64,000 bases of DNA from Clostridia bacterium UC5.1-1D10. GTDB lineage: Bacteria; Bacillota; Clostridia; Lachnospirales; Anaerotignaceae. A program made the position numbers and the translations under genes. A model generated the notes under the pieces. It saw only the letters and a list, made by a program, of their open reading frames with translations, was not told the origin of the DNA and did not search any database. Within the stretch, counting starts at the first letter, position 1; each line of letters opens with the position of its first letter. This document shows, in pieces, positions 27,704-36,947 of this stretch. The DNA lies in NCBI GenBank assembly GCA_001304995.1, contig BBZU01000006.1:62001-126000 (forward strand). The letters are read 5' to 3'.

Positions 27704-28940
27704 TGCGCCATGGTGCGGGAGAAACCATATTGCGGGAGAGAGCGGCGGCAGGCATGCGCTGCAGTATTTATCCTAAAAAACAGTTTGGAGAAAAATTTGC
27801 GGCAGTAGTGGTGCCTTTTGGTTCCAACGATGTATGCTGGCAGGAAAATCACAGCGAAAAACCTATCCGATTCCCTTTGGGCGTTGCCCATTTCATTGAG
27901 CATAAGCTATTTCAGCAAAGCTGGGGAGATGCCCTTTTTCAGTTTGGTAAACAGGGGGCGGCAGCCAATGCCTTTACGGATGGAGAAAAAACAGTTTACT
28001 ATTTTTCCTGCCGCGAAAACTTTATGGAAAATCTCCGGTTATTACTGGATTTTGTACAGCACCCCTGTTTTCAGGAAGAGGATGTGGAAAAGGAAAAAAG
28101 CATCATCCGCAGTGAAATCCGCATGGGGAAAGATGATGCAAACCGGGCGGCTTATGAAACCATGGTGGACTTGATGTATCAGAAGCATCCTGTGCGTTTT
28201 CCTGTTGCGGGAACAGAAGAAAGTGTGAAAAACACCACAGCAGAAAAGATGCAGAAAGTCTATGATGCCTGTTATCTGCCTCAAAAGTTTTGGCTGATTT
28301 GTGCCGGTGATGTAGATGACCACCAGATTATGGAAGCAACGGCACTGGTGCAAGAGAAAGAAACTACCGGAAAGATTGTATACTGCAAAGAACCGGATAC
28401 CATTCAAGAGCAATATCGGGAAATTGCCATGGGACTGCGCCGTCCAGTGTTTCAAGTTGGCTTTAAATTGGAGCCTAGGGAAAGAAATCTGCGGGAGAAA
28501 CTTGCCATGGAGCTTTTGATGGATTTATGGGCAGGAGAAAGCAGTCCGTTTTTCTGGAAGCTTATGAAAAAGATTTGCTGGACGTGCCGTTGGAGCGGAT
28601 GTACAGCTGTGGAAACGGTTTTGCCTTCTGCGCCTTTATGGGCAGTGGTGAACAGGCAGAAGAAACGGCAGAACTGCTTTTGACCCACTGGAAGCGGCTG
28701 AAGCAGAACGGCATCGACGAAAATCATTTCCGCAGATTGCAGAAAAAGGCAGTAGGGCAGACGCTGCGGCTGTTCCAGTCTATTTCTGCCATTGGATTGA
28801 CCCAGATCGAATTGACACCTTTTGACGCAGATTTGAGCGATCTTTTCCGCCTGACGAAAGAATTGCACAAAAAGGATTTGGAAAAATTGTTGCAAAATAC
28901 CATTGCGCAGGATAAAATGGTTCTATCGGTAATGCGATAG
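27694..28940 (+). CDS. M16-family zinc peptidase, YmfH-like, frameshifted
   Basis: The corrected product is about 415 residues. The zinc motif HFIEH (H66, E69, H70) is present, with the downstream glutamate region around EKEKSIIRSEIRMG. This is the catalytic member of the M16 pair. The ATG at 27694 lies within the end of the preceding gene. The frame breaks in the T5 run at 28549-28553. One extra T joins ESSPFF to LEAYEKDLLDVPLERMYS. It is followed 15 bases later by lgt. A role with the EF-P modification pathway is inferred from the family pair. Confidence 0.83.
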
Positions 28941-28954
28941 AAAGAAGGGATGTT

Positions 28955-29851
28955 ATGCCTGAAATTTGGTTTCCCAATCTGGGAATCGAAATCGACCATT
29001 TGAGCCGTACGGCGTTTACGGTATTTGGACAGGATATTTACTGGTATGGTATTTTTATTGGCCTTGGTGTGATTCTTGGTGTGCTGCTGGCGCTCCATGA
29101 AGCCAAACGCACGGGTCAAAACCCGGATACCTATCTGGATTTCATCATTTACGCCATGATCATTGCCATCATTGGTGCAAGACTGTATTATGTGATTTTT
29201 TCCTGGGATTTTTACAGCCAGCATCCGGAAAAAATATTTGCCATCCGGGAAGGCGGCCTTGCCATCTACGGCGGCATCATTGGTGGTGTTCTCACAGCCA
29301 TTGTATACAGTCGTGTGAAAAAGAAAAATTTCTGGGTTATGGCAGATACCATGGCACCATCTTTGATTTTGGGGCAGATGCTGGGACGTTGGGGTAACTT
29401 CTTCAATAAAGAAGCTTTCGGCGGATTTACAGACAACCTATTTGCCATGCGGTATCAGCTTTCTCAGGTACGGGCTTCTGATGTCACACCAGATATTCTG
29501 CAAAATCTGGTAACCGTCAACGGTGTGGATTATATTCAGGTACACCCCACGTTTTTATATGAATCCATGTGGAGCCTGTGTGTATTCATCATTCTGCTGA
29601 TTTTGCAGCGGAAAAAGAAATTCAATGGGCAGGTCTGCGCAACGTATTTCTTTGGCTATGCCTTAGGGCGTGTATGGATCGAAGGTCTGCGCACAGACCA
29701 GCTTTGCATTGGTAATGTGCCTGTTTCTCAGGCCTTGTCCGCAGTACTGATTATCGCCTCTGTGGTGCTGTATGTTTACTGCAAAAAGAAAGCCGCGGCG
29801 GTGCCTGTCACCGAAGGGGCAAAAGCGGAAACCGAACAAAAGGAAGAATGA
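28955..29851 (+). CDS. lgt: Prolipoprotein diacylglyceryl transferase
   Basis: Lgt transfers diacylglycerol from phosphatidylglycerol to the lipobox cysteine of prolipoproteins. The 298-residue protein has about seven membrane segments and the Lgt signature GRWGNFFNKEAFGG near residue 147. Other conserved elements are YWYGIFIGLG, IGARLYYVIF and YALGRVWIEGLRTDQL. The C-terminal tail is hydrophilic and acidic. It is needed for the lipoproteins encoded in this window. It follows the M16 pair closely and ends at a terminator. Confidence 0.96.
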   Translation: MPEIWFPNLGIEIDHLSRTAFTVFGQDIYWYGIFIGLGVILGVLLALHEAKRTGQNPDTYLDFIIYAMIIAIIGARLYYVIFSWDFYSQHPEKIFAIREGGLAIYGGIIGGVLTAIVYSRVKKKNFWVMADTMAPSLILGQMLGRWGNFFNKEAFGGFTDNLFAMRYQLSQVRASDVTPDILQNLVTVNGVDYIQVHPTFLYESMWSLCVFIILLILQRKKKFNGQVCATYFFGYALGRVWIEGLRTDQLCIGNVPVSQALSAVLIIASVVLYVYCKKKAAAVPVTEGAKAETEQKEE

Positions 29852-29855
29852 TTGT

Positions 29856-29900
29856 AAACGGGACAGACCGCGTCAAAAAGATGGTCTGCCCGTTTTTTGC
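29856..29900 (+). terminator. Rho-independent terminator
   Basis: The stem ACGGGACAGACC/GGTCTGCCCGT, with one bulged base, is followed by six T after lgt. Confidence 0.85.
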
Positions 29901-29946
29901 ATAGTGGTTCCCGAGAGGGAGCCTGTACATAGAAAGAGGGAATAAC

Positions 29947-31860
29947 ATGGTTTTACTGACAGCGGAGAATATCCGTAAAAGTTATGGTACAAGAGTGATT
30001 TTCGACGATATTTCCTTCAGCATCCACGAAGGAGATAAGATTGGTGTAGTAGGTGTCAATGGTACAGGGAAGTCTACCCTGTTGAAAATTGTTGCAGGTG
30101 TGAATCAGGCAGACAGTGGGGAGATCATCACCATGAACGGCATGCGTATGGGTTATCTGCCCCAGTCTCCGGTGTTCCGTCCCGGAACCACTGTGCTGGA
30201 ACAGGTCTTTTATGGGGATAATCCAGTGATGGCATTGGTGCGGGAATACGAAAGCACCATGAAGGCTCTGGAAACAAACCCTACTGATGAAAAACTGACA
30301 AAACAGGCGGCACAGCTTTCCGAAAAAATGGATAAGGCAGAAGCTTGGTCTTTGGAAAGCGAAGCCAAAAACATTTTGACTCGTCTGGGGATTTCTGATT
30401 TTTCCCAGCCCGTAGAAACTCTTTCCGGTGGGCAGCGGAAACGTGTGGCATTAGCGGCAGCACTGATTGCGCCGGTGGATTTGCTGATTCTGGATGAACC
30501 TACCAACCACATTGACAACGACACTGTGGAATGGCTGGAAAAACATCTGGAAAAATACTCTAAAGCCCTTTTGATGGTAACCCATGACCGTTATTTCCTG
30601 GATCGCGTAGCAAACCGTATGCTGGAGCTGGAAAAAGGGAAGATTTATACCTATCAGGCGAACTTTACAAAATATCTGGAAATGAAAGCGGAACGGGAAG
30701 AACGGCTTCTTTCTGAAGAGAAAAAGCGTCAGAATTTCCTGCGGAACGAACTGGAATGGGTGCGTCGCGGAGCACAGGCGCGTTCTACCAAACAGAAAGC
30801 TCGTCTCCAGCGGTTTGAGGAAGTGTCTGCCATTCGGGCGCCGGAAGAAAAGCAGAGTGTGGATATTTCTTCCGTCAACAGCCGATTGGGGAAAAAGACC
30901 ATTGAACTGGAACATGTCTGCAAAGGATATAACGGAGTGGAATACATCCATGATTTCAGCTATATTATCCTGCGGAACGACCGTGTGGGCATCACCGGGA
31001 ATAACGGCTGCGGCAAAACTACACTGCTGAAAATGATGACAGGCCAGCTTCAGCCCGACAGCGGCACAGTCACAAGAGGGGAAACGGTAAAAATTGGTGT
31101 GTTTGCTCAGGAGAACGAAGAATGGGATGAAAATCAGCGGGTATTGGATTATATCCGTGATGTGGCGGAATATGTGCCTACGGTAGACGGCAGACTTTCC
31201 GCTTCTCAGCTGTTGGAAAAATTCCTGTTCCCCATTCCCATGCAGAGAGGGCCTATTTCCATGCTTTCCGGCGGGGAAAAACGGCGGCTGTATCTGGCGA
31301 AAGTCCTCATGGAAGCGCCCAACATTCTGTTCCTGGACGAACCTACCAACGATTTGGATATCGAAACTTTGATGATTCTGGAAGATTATCTGGATCATTT
31401 CCAGGGGGCAGTGGTAGCTGTATCCCATGACCGTTATTTCCTGGATAAGACCATGGGCAGAATTTTTGCTTTCCTTGGCAATGGACGCATCAAGCAGTAC
31501 GAAGGCGGTTACACTGATTTCAGAAACGCTTATCTGAAAGAACAGCCAGTGGAAAGCCAGAGTGTTTCTGTGAAGAAGGAAGTGCCTGCGGAACGGAAAG
31601 CGGAAAAGAAACTGCTGAAAATGTCCTATAAAGACCAGCGGGAATACGATTCCATTGGGGAGGAAATTGCCGCTTTGGAAGACAAAATCGCGGCACTGGA
31701 GTCAGAAATGGCAGCGTGTACCACAGATTACATGCGTTTGCAGGAGCTTTCCGATGAAAAAACAGCCACAGAAGAAAAGCTGGAAGAGAGAATGGAACGC
31801 TGGATGGAACTGAGCGAACTGGCAGAGGAAATTGAGAAAAACCGTCAGGAAATGGCGTAA
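29947..31860 (+). CDS. ABC-F family ATPase (Uup/YfmR type)
   Basis: The 637-residue soluble protein has two ABC domains with Walker A GVNGTGKST and GNNGCGKTT, signatures LSGGQRKRV and LSGGEKRRL, and Walker B regions ending in DEPTNHID and DEPTNDLD. The linker (about 240-300) is the ABC-F P-site tRNA interaction motif. The C-terminal 90 residues form a charged coiled coil typical of the Uup group. ABC-F proteins act on the ribosome. No membrane domain is present, so it is not an exporter. A resistance role is not indicated by the sequence. Confidence 0.92.
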   Translation: MVLLTAENIRKSYGTRVIFDDISFSIHEGDKIGVVGVNGTGKSTLLKIVAGVNQADSGEIITMNGMRMGYLPQSPVFRPGTTVLEQVFYGDNPVMALVREYESTMKALETNPTDEKLTKQAAQLSEKMDKAEAWSLESEAKNILTRLGISDFSQPVETLSGGQRKRVALAAALIAPVDLLILDEPTNHIDNDTVEWLEKHLEKYSKALLMVTHDRYFLDRVANRMLELEKGKIYTYQANFTKYLEMKAEREERLLSEEKKRQNFLRNELEWVRRGAQARSTKQKARLQRFEEVSAIRAPEEKQSVDISSVNSRLGKKTIELEHVCKGYNGVEYIHDFSYIILRNDRVGITGNNGCGKTTLLKMMTGQLQPDSGTVTRGETVKIGVFAQENEEWDENQRVLDYIRDVAEYVPTVDGRLSASQLLEKFLFPIPMQRGPISMLSGGEKRRLYLAKVLMEAPNILFLDEPTNDLDIETLMILEDYLDHFQGAVVAVSHDRYFLDKTMGRIFAFLGNGRIKQYEGGYTDFRNAYLKEQPVESQSVSVKKEVPAERKAEKKLLKMSYKDQREYDSIGEEIAALEDKIAALESEMAACTTDYMRLQELSDEKTATEEKLEERMERWMELSELAEEIEKNRQEMA

Positions 31861-31861
31861 C

Positions 31862-31891
31862 TTGCAAAGAATCGGGTTTTTCTGTTATAAT
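31862..31891 (+). promoter_or_regulatory. Sigma-A type promoter before the CNNM-like gene
   Basis: TTGCAA (31862-31867), an 18-base spacer and TATAAT (31886-31891) follow the stop codon of the ABC-F gene directly. Confidence 0.7.
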
Positions 31892-31947
31892 AAGATATTA
31901 AGTTGTAAAAAAGAAAAAGATATGTATTTTTTAGGAGAGTGATTTTT

Positions 31948-33231
31948 GTGGACGGAGGCAGTCCGGTGTTGATCGGGATTTTGATATTGCTGATATGCGG
32001 TTCGGCGTTTTTTTCGGCGTCTGAAACGGCTTTGACTTCATTGAGCAGGATTCGGCTGCGGAATATGGTGGATGAAAAAATCAAAAACGCAGATAAGATT
32101 CAAAGACTGCTGGACAACCCCAGCAAGCTCTTAAGCTCCATTCTGGTCGGCAATAACCTGGTAAACAACGGTGCATCTGCACTGACAACAGCATTGGCCA
32201 TTCAGATTTTTAACGGTGACGCCGGCAGCGGTGCCGGGGTAGCGACGGCTGTGATTACCATTATCATTTTGATCTTTGGTGAAATCACGCCTAAGACCAT
32301 TGCCGCTCAGAAAGCGGAAAAAGTGGCATTGATCGTTGTCAATCTCATTGCGTTCTTTGACTTCATTTTCACACCAGTAGTTGCGGTTCTGAATGTGGTT
32401 ACAGGTACATTTGCCAAGATTTTGGGCTGTGATTCCAATGAAAGAGCGCCGCTGATTACAGAGGCGGAACTGCGTACCATTCTGAATGTGAGTCATGAAG
32501 AAGGTGTGTTGGAACAGGAAGAACGTACCATGATGGATAACGTGGTAAACTTCGGCGATGCCAAAGCAAGGGATGCCATGACACCCAGAACAGATATCCT
32601 GGCTGTAAGCACAGAAGCGACTTATGCGGAATTTGTAGAAGTGGTACGAGAGGAAGGTTTTTCCCGTGTACCTGTATACGAAGAAGATTTGGACAATATT
32701 GTCGGTGTTCTGTATGTCAAAGATGTGTTCCTGGCGGATCAGGAGGACTTTACACCGGCAAAATATATGAGAGAACCTTTCTTCACTTATGAAAGCAAAC
32801 CTCTTGCACAGCTTTTTGCCCAGATGCGGGACGACCATCTGGCGGTTGCCATTGTACTGGATGAATACGGCGGTACAGCAGGTCTGCTGACCATGGAAGA
32901 CGTTGTAGAAGAAATCGTTGGGGAAATCGAAGACGAATTTGACGACGAAGAAGAAGATATCGAAGTTGTCAAAGAGGATGAATTTGTGGTGGACGGCAGT
33001 ACCCGTCTGGAAGATTTGAATGAAATGATCGGCTGCGAACTCATCAGCGAGGAAGTGGATACCATTGCCGGTTATGTATTGCTGGTGCTGGGCAACTTCC
33101 CGAAAGACGGCGAGGAAATCGAAACAGACGGTTTGCGTATTGTGGTAGAAGATATGGAAAAGAATCGTATCGGCAAACTGCGTATTTATAAAATACCCCA
33201 CACGGAAGAAGAAACAGATACGGAAGAATAA
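31948..33231 (+). CDS. CNNM/HlyC family membrane protein with CBS domains
   Basis: This 427-residue protein has the CNNM transmembrane domain (FFSASETALTSLSRIRLRN, LFGEITPKTIA-type segment), then a CBS pair (TPRTDILAVSTEATYAEF and GVLYVKDVFL) and a C-terminal CorC/HlyC domain rich in acidic residues (DEFDDEEEDIEVV). Family members take part in magnesium or cobalt efflux. Haemolysin naming is historical. I chose GTG at 31948, because AGGAGA at 31933-31938 abuts the earlier GTG at 31939. It has its own promoter and terminator. Confidence 0.88.
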   Translation: MDGGSPVLIGILILLICGSAFFSASETALTSLSRIRLRNMVDEKIKNADKIQRLLDNPSKLLSSILVGNNLVNNGASALTTALAIQIFNGDAGSGAGVATAVITIIILIFGEITPKTIAAQKAEKVALIVVNLIAFFDFIFTPVVAVLNVVTGTFAKILGCDSNERAPLITEAELRTILNVSHEEGVLEQEERTMMDNVVNFGDAKARDAMTPRTDILAVSTEATYAEFVEVVREEGFSRVPVYEEDLDNIVGVLYVKDVFLADQEDFTPAKYMREPFFTYESKPLAQLFAQMRDDHLAVAIVLDEYGGTAGLLTMEDVVEEIVGEIEDEFDDEEEDIEVVKEDEFVVDGSTRLEDLNEMIGCELISEEVDTIAGYVLLVLGNFPKDGEEIETDGLRIVVEDMEKNRIGKLRIYKIPHTEEETDTEE

Positions 33232-33235
33232 CAAA

Positions 33236-33278
33236 ACAGGCAGTGTTTTCGGAGCAGGAAAGGCACTGCTGTTTTTTT
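33236..33278 (+). terminator. Rho-independent terminator
   Basis: ACAGGCAGTG and CACTGCTGT form a stem with a long loop, followed by seven T, after the CNNM-like gene. Confidence 0.8.
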
Positions 33279-33292
33279 ATGGACAAAAAATC

Positions 33293-33362
33293 TAAAAAAA
33301 TAGCTGGAATCCTTCGTATTGTAAGGATTCCAGCTATTATATTTTTCTGAAGGGACAGTCAC
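33293..33362 (-). repeat. Short relative (copy D) of the dispersed structured repeat, acting as terminator
   Basis: Read on the minus strand this starts 10 bases after the thioredoxin-fold gene: GACTGTCCCTTCAGAAAAATA, then the perfect stem AATAGCTGGAATCCTT/AAGGATTCCAGCTATT, then seven T. The middle motif and stem match copies A-C. Hairpin 1 and the 3' end motif are absent. It is placed in sense orientation after its gene, like the other copies. Confidence 0.6.
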
Positions 33363-33371
33363 ATTTTTTTA

Positions 33372-34394
33372 TCAAAGGCTATCCAGCACTTCTTTTGTGG
33401 CTTCCAGATATTTGTCAGCAGTCTGTTTGCCTTCGATGCGATCTCCCTGGATACGACCGTCTTTGTCAATGAAAATGGTTGTAGGCAGACCTTTCAGATT
33501 ATCCACAATCCAGCTTGCCATGGCTTTGTCGGGCATAATACCTGTGAAAGTTACGCCGTTTTCTTCATAAGCTGCCAGGATTTTGGACTCTGCTTCATTT
33601 CCAGGTGTATCAATGATAACCTGTACAAAGTTTACATTAGGATATTCTGCCTGAAGTGTCTGATAGTAGCTTTCCAGTTCTTTCAGCTCGTTGATGTCGG
33701 GATAGCTGTAAGAAGCATAGAAGTTTACGGCTGTCAGGTCATAGTCAGCAAAGATACTGCTGTCAATGGCGTTTCCTTCCAGATCAGTGGAGATAAAGCC
33801 GAACAGTTCTCCCTGCTGGGCAGCCTGTTCCGCAACAGCTGCTTCATCGGGCTGGAATGTTTCTACGCTTTTGTAAAGTGCGGGAAGGTCTTCTGTCAGA
33901 GATTTGTAAACATCCTGAGCTTCTTTGGAAAGATGGTCAATGCCTGTTGAGGGATCTGTCAGGAAATAGAAGCGGAAGCCGTCCTGTTTGGGCAGTTCCT
34001 GTTTGGAATTGAATTTGTTGAATTCTGCCACAGCGGAATCGGCTGTTTCCTGCCCGTCACGAACCACCAGAAATTCCACCAGAGGTGCCATCAATTCGTC
34101 TACGGGAACAGTGGAGGACATGTCATTGAGCGCATCCATGTTTTCATCCGGCGCATAATCATAACGGACAACGGCGTAAACACTGTCTTCCGGCTGTGCA
34201 TAGGATGTGGGAATCAGATTGACGTTTTCTTCTGTTGTCCAGCTCTGGGGAATGGTGTATGCCAATCCGCAGGCATCCAGTCGGATTTCTGTTTCTGCAG
34301 TTTCATCTGAAGTGTTTTGTGTGCTGCCGCCGCAGGCACTGAGCATGGAAAGGGACAGTACCGCACAGAGCAGAAGGGCAAATGCTTTTTTCAT
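33372..34394 (-). CDS. Thioredoxin-fold (TlpA-like) lipoprotein lacking the CXXC motif
   Basis: The 340-residue lipoprotein has signal LLLCAVLSLSMLSACGG (lipobox LSAC). The first 200 residues of the mature part are a domain I do not recognise. The C-terminal 130 residues have the TlpA/AhpC-TSA layout: LEGNAIDSSIFADYDLTAVN, then NFYASYSYPDINELKELE, and the cis-proline stretch LPTTIFIDKDGRI. Where TlpA proteins carry WCxPC, this one has YSYPD, so no redox-active cysteine pair exists. The ATG at 34394 has AGGAGG upstream. It is probably a surface binding or scaffold protein rather than a disulfide reductase. Confidence 0.8.
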   Translation of the reverse strand: MKKAFALLLCAVLSLSMLSACGGSTQNTSDETAETEIRLDACGLAYTIPQSWTTEENVNLIPTSYAQPEDSVYAVVRYDYAPDENMDALNDMSSTVPVDELMAPLVEFLVVRDGQETADSAVAEFNKFNSKQELPKQDGFRFYFLTDPSTGIDHLSKEAQDVYKSLTEDLPALYKSVETFQPDEAAVAEQAAQQGELFGFISTDLEGNAIDSSIFADYDLTAVNFYASYSYPDINELKELESYYQTLQAEYPNVNFVQVIIDTPGNEAESKILAAYEENGVTFTGIMPDKAMASWIVDNLKGLPTTIFIDKDGRIQGDRIEGKQTADKYLEATKEVLDSL

Positions 34395-34481
34395 GGGATA
34401 AAAAACCTCCTGTTTGATTATGATGCTGCATGTTCGCAAAAGAAGGCGGTAGAATCTACCGCCGCCCTTTTCTATTTTATT

Positions 34482-34490
34482 ATTATACCA
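34482..34490 (-). promoter_or_regulatory. Extended -10 element upstream of the thioredoxin-fold lipoprotein
   Basis: The minus strand reads TGGTATAAT. Its leader then contains the hairpin GGCGGTAGATTCTACCGCC (plus 34445-34463) before the ribosome-binding site. No convincing -35 is seen. Confidence 0.5.
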
Positions 34491-34616
34491 GACTTTTGGC
34501 GGAAAGGGAAAGGTGTTTTTTCGCATCATTGGAATTTAATGATATTTTAATGCGGATACAGGGGTTATTTAAGAAGTAACATATACAATAGTTTTTTAAG
34601 ACAAAAAACAATTCTA

Positions 34617-34626
34617 TTGGTATAAT
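34617..34626 (+). promoter_or_regulatory. Extended -10 promoter of the two-component operon
   Basis: TTGGTATAAT ends at 34626, 34 bases before the response regulator start. A second -10-like TATAGT lies near 34637. No clear -35 is seen, as may occur with activator-dependent or extended -10 promoters. Confidence 0.5.
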
Positions 34627-34660
34627 GTAAATATGGTATAGTTTAGAACGGAGGGCGTTT

Positions 34661-35344
34661 ATGGAAAGGAAAAAAGTCATTTTGATAGAAGACGAGGTCA
34701 AGCTGGCACGTTTTGTGGAGCTGGAACTGCGTTATGAAGGATATGATGTGACAGTCTGCCATGATGGCAGAGAAGGGCTGCAAATGGTGACAGATGGAAA
34801 TTATGACATGATCCTGCTGGATTTGATGCTGCCGGGACTGACAGGTATCGAAATTTGTCGTCGTGTGCGAAAATTTTCTAATGTGCCCATTATCATGCTG
34901 ACTGCGAAAGACGAAACCATGGATAAAGTTGCGGGGCTGGACAGCGGCGCAGATGACTATCTGACAAAGCCTTTTGCCATTGAAGAACTGCTGGCGCGTA
35001 TGCGTGTGGCTTTCAAACATGCCCATGCAGGCGGTGCCAAGAAAGTCATTCTGGAAGTACAGGGGCTGGAAATCGATACGGACAAGCGTATGGTCACAGT
35101 CAACGGAACCGTGGTAGACCTGACAAAGAAGGAATACGAACTGCTGCTGTACCTTGTGCAGAATAAGAATATTGTCCTTTCCAGAGAGCAGATCCTCAAT
35201 GAAGTATGGGGTTACAGCTACATTGGAGAAACCAATGTGGTGGATGTGTACATCCGTTATCTGCGCTCTAAAATTGATGAGGCGTTTGGCATAAAATATA
35301 TTCATACCATTCGAGGAGTAGGGTACTATGTCAAAGACGAATAA
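34661..35344 (+). CDS. OmpR-family response regulator
   Basis: The 227-residue protein has a receiver domain (acidic pocket IEDE, phosphoacceptor Asp54 in MILLDLMLPG, LTAKDE and the KPF lysine) and a C-terminal winged helix (LTKKEYELLLYLVQNKN and IRGVGYY). It overlaps the kinase gene by 17 bases. ACGGAGGGCG precedes the ATG. It resembles the ArlR group, but orthology is not established here. Confidence 0.94.
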   Translation: MERKKVILIEDEVKLARFVELELRYEGYDVTVCHDGREGLQMVTDGNYDMILLDLMLPGLTGIEICRRVRKFSNVPIIMLTAKDETMDKVAGLDSGADDYLTKPFAIEELLARMRVAFKHAHAGGAKKVILEVQGLEIDTDKRMVTVNGTVVDLTKKEYELLLYLVQNKNIVLSREQILNEVWGYSYIGETNVVDVYIRYLRSKIDEAFGIKYIHTIRGVGYYVKDE

Positions 35345-36887
35345 GAAATCATTATTTGGCAGATTTCAAAATCTTGCCATTGCAAAGAGAATTACCCTGA
35401 TTTATGGCGGGATATTTTCTTTTTCCTTGCTGCTGCTGAGTGGATTTTTCTTTGTGAATACCACGATTCTGGAGCAGAACAGCGTGCGGAAACAGCTGGA
35501 GACTACCATTGTCAACATTGAGCGTTTCTTGGATAATGGCGGTACTCTCACAGATGAATCGCTAAAAAATCTGCTGGATAACAAATACGTGGAAGTCAGT
35601 GTATTCAGTTATTCAGAAAATGAAGGCTTTAACAGCCATGTAGGTGAAATTCCGGCATTCATCAAACAGCCTCCCCAGCTGATGAATGAAAATAACGGAT
35701 CAAATTCCTTATGGGATGGAATCTTGAATAAGGAAGAAATGATAGAAGAATTGCCAAAGACGGAGTATCATATCCGTTCTTTGAAAGAATTGGGTGTGAA
35801 CCGTCAGGAATTTATATTAGAAGGGCCGGGAAATCAGAAATTTATGCTGTTGTCCACTCAATACAAAAAAGATGGGGACAAGTATCAGATTCAGGCATTC
35901 AAACAGCTCAATGGCAATCAGTACTTTATACAATCCTTTTTATGGAAAATGATCATTGCGGATTTCATCGGCATTTTCTGTGCCTTCCTTGCGGGGCGCT
36001 ATATCAGTCGACGGGTGCTGAAGCCGGTGGAACAGATTCGCACAACAGCGGAACGGATCAGTATTGAAGACCTGACCCAGCGTATCGACTTAGATGGGCC
36101 AGATGACGAAATGAAGGAATTGACCATCACCTTCAACTCCATGATTGACCGACTAGAGAAGGCGTTCCACAGACAGAATCAGTTTGTGTCTGACGCTTCT
36201 CATGAACTGCGGACACCCATTTCCGTCATCCAGGGCTATGCAAGCCTCATTAACCGTTGGGGAAAGAGCAACCCAGATGTATTGCAGGAATCCATTGATT
36301 CCATTCTGGGTGAAACAGAGCATATGAAAGAGCTCATCAATAATCTGCTGTTTTTGGCAAAAAGCGACCAGAACCGTATGCATGCCAAACGGTCACGGAT
36401 GTGTCTGAATGATGTGGCACAGGAAATCGTCAAAGAACTGGATTTGCTTCAGCAGGATCGTCAGATCACATATGAGGAAGCGGAGCAGGTGGAAATCAAC
36501 GGCGATAGTGACCTCATTAAACAGCTTTTGTGGATTCATGGGGAAAATGCCCTCAAATACACCACAAACGGCGGCAAAATTCATATCAAAGTCTGGAAAG
36601 ATAAAAAATATGCTTATGTTTCCGTTGCTGACGATGGCATGGGCATTGCGGAAGAAGAACAGTCTAAGATCTTTGACCGTTTCTACCGGGAAGACAAGTC
36701 CAGAAATAAGGAGATTTCCGGTACTGGTCTGGGACTTTCCATTGCAAAATGGATTGTCAGCAGCCATGACGGTGCCATTTTGGTGGAAAGCAAACGTGGA
36801 GAAGGCGCTACATTTATCGACCGTTTCCCTTTGTGGGCAGAACCGGAAGTAAAAAAAGAAATAGGTAAGAACGGTAAAATCAAATAA
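35328..36887 (+). CDS. Membrane sensor histidine kinase (ArlS-like)
   Basis: The 519-residue kinase has two membrane segments (about 26-46 and 205-225) enclosing an extracellular sensor domain of about 155 residues. It is followed by HAMP, HisKA with His292 in SDASHELRTPISV, and an ATPase domain with N box ENALKYT, G1 VADDGMGI, F box FDRFYR and G2 GTGLGLSIAK. It probably phosphorylates the coupled response regulator. The signal is unknown. The M23 peptidase that follows may belong to its wall-related output, but this is inference. Confidence 0.93.
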   Translation: MSKTNKKSLFGRFQNLAIAKRITLIYGGIFSFSLLLLSGFFFVNTTILEQNSVRKQLETTIVNIERFLDNGGTLTDESLKNLLDNKYVEVSVFSYSENEGFNSHVGEIPAFIKQPPQLMNENNGSNSLWDGILNKEEMIEELPKTEYHIRSLKELGVNRQEFILEGPGNQKFMLLSTQYKKDGDKYQIQAFKQLNGNQYFIQSFLWKMIIADFIGIFCAFLAGRYISRRVLKPVEQIRTTAERISIEDLTQRIDLDGPDDEMKELTITFNSMIDRLEKAFHRQNQFVSDASHELRTPISVIQGYASLINRWGKSNPDVLQESIDSILGETEHMKELINNLLFLAKSDQNRMHAKRSRMCLNDVAQEIVKELDLLQQDRQITYEEAEQVEINGDSDLIKQLLWIHGENALKYTTNGGKIHIKVWKDKKYAYVSVADDGMGIAEEEQSKIFDRFYREDKSRNKEISGTGLGLSIAKWIVSSHDGAILVESKRGEGATFIDRFPLWAEPEVKKEIGKNGKIK

Positions 36888-36903
36888 AAGGAAACACATA
36901 TTT

Positions 36904-36941
36904 GTCCCCTCTCGGCCATATAATTTTGGTACGGGAGGGGA
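36904..36941 (+). other. Hairpin that could mask the M23 ribosome-binding site
   Basis: GTCCCCTCTCG pairs, with one G-U, with CGGGAGGGGAT across a 15-base loop. The 3' arm contains GGAGGGG, the only ribosome-binding site for the ATG at 36948. It could act as a weak terminator for the kinase operon or as a translation control. Confidence 0.45.
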
Positions 36942-36947
36942 TTTTGC

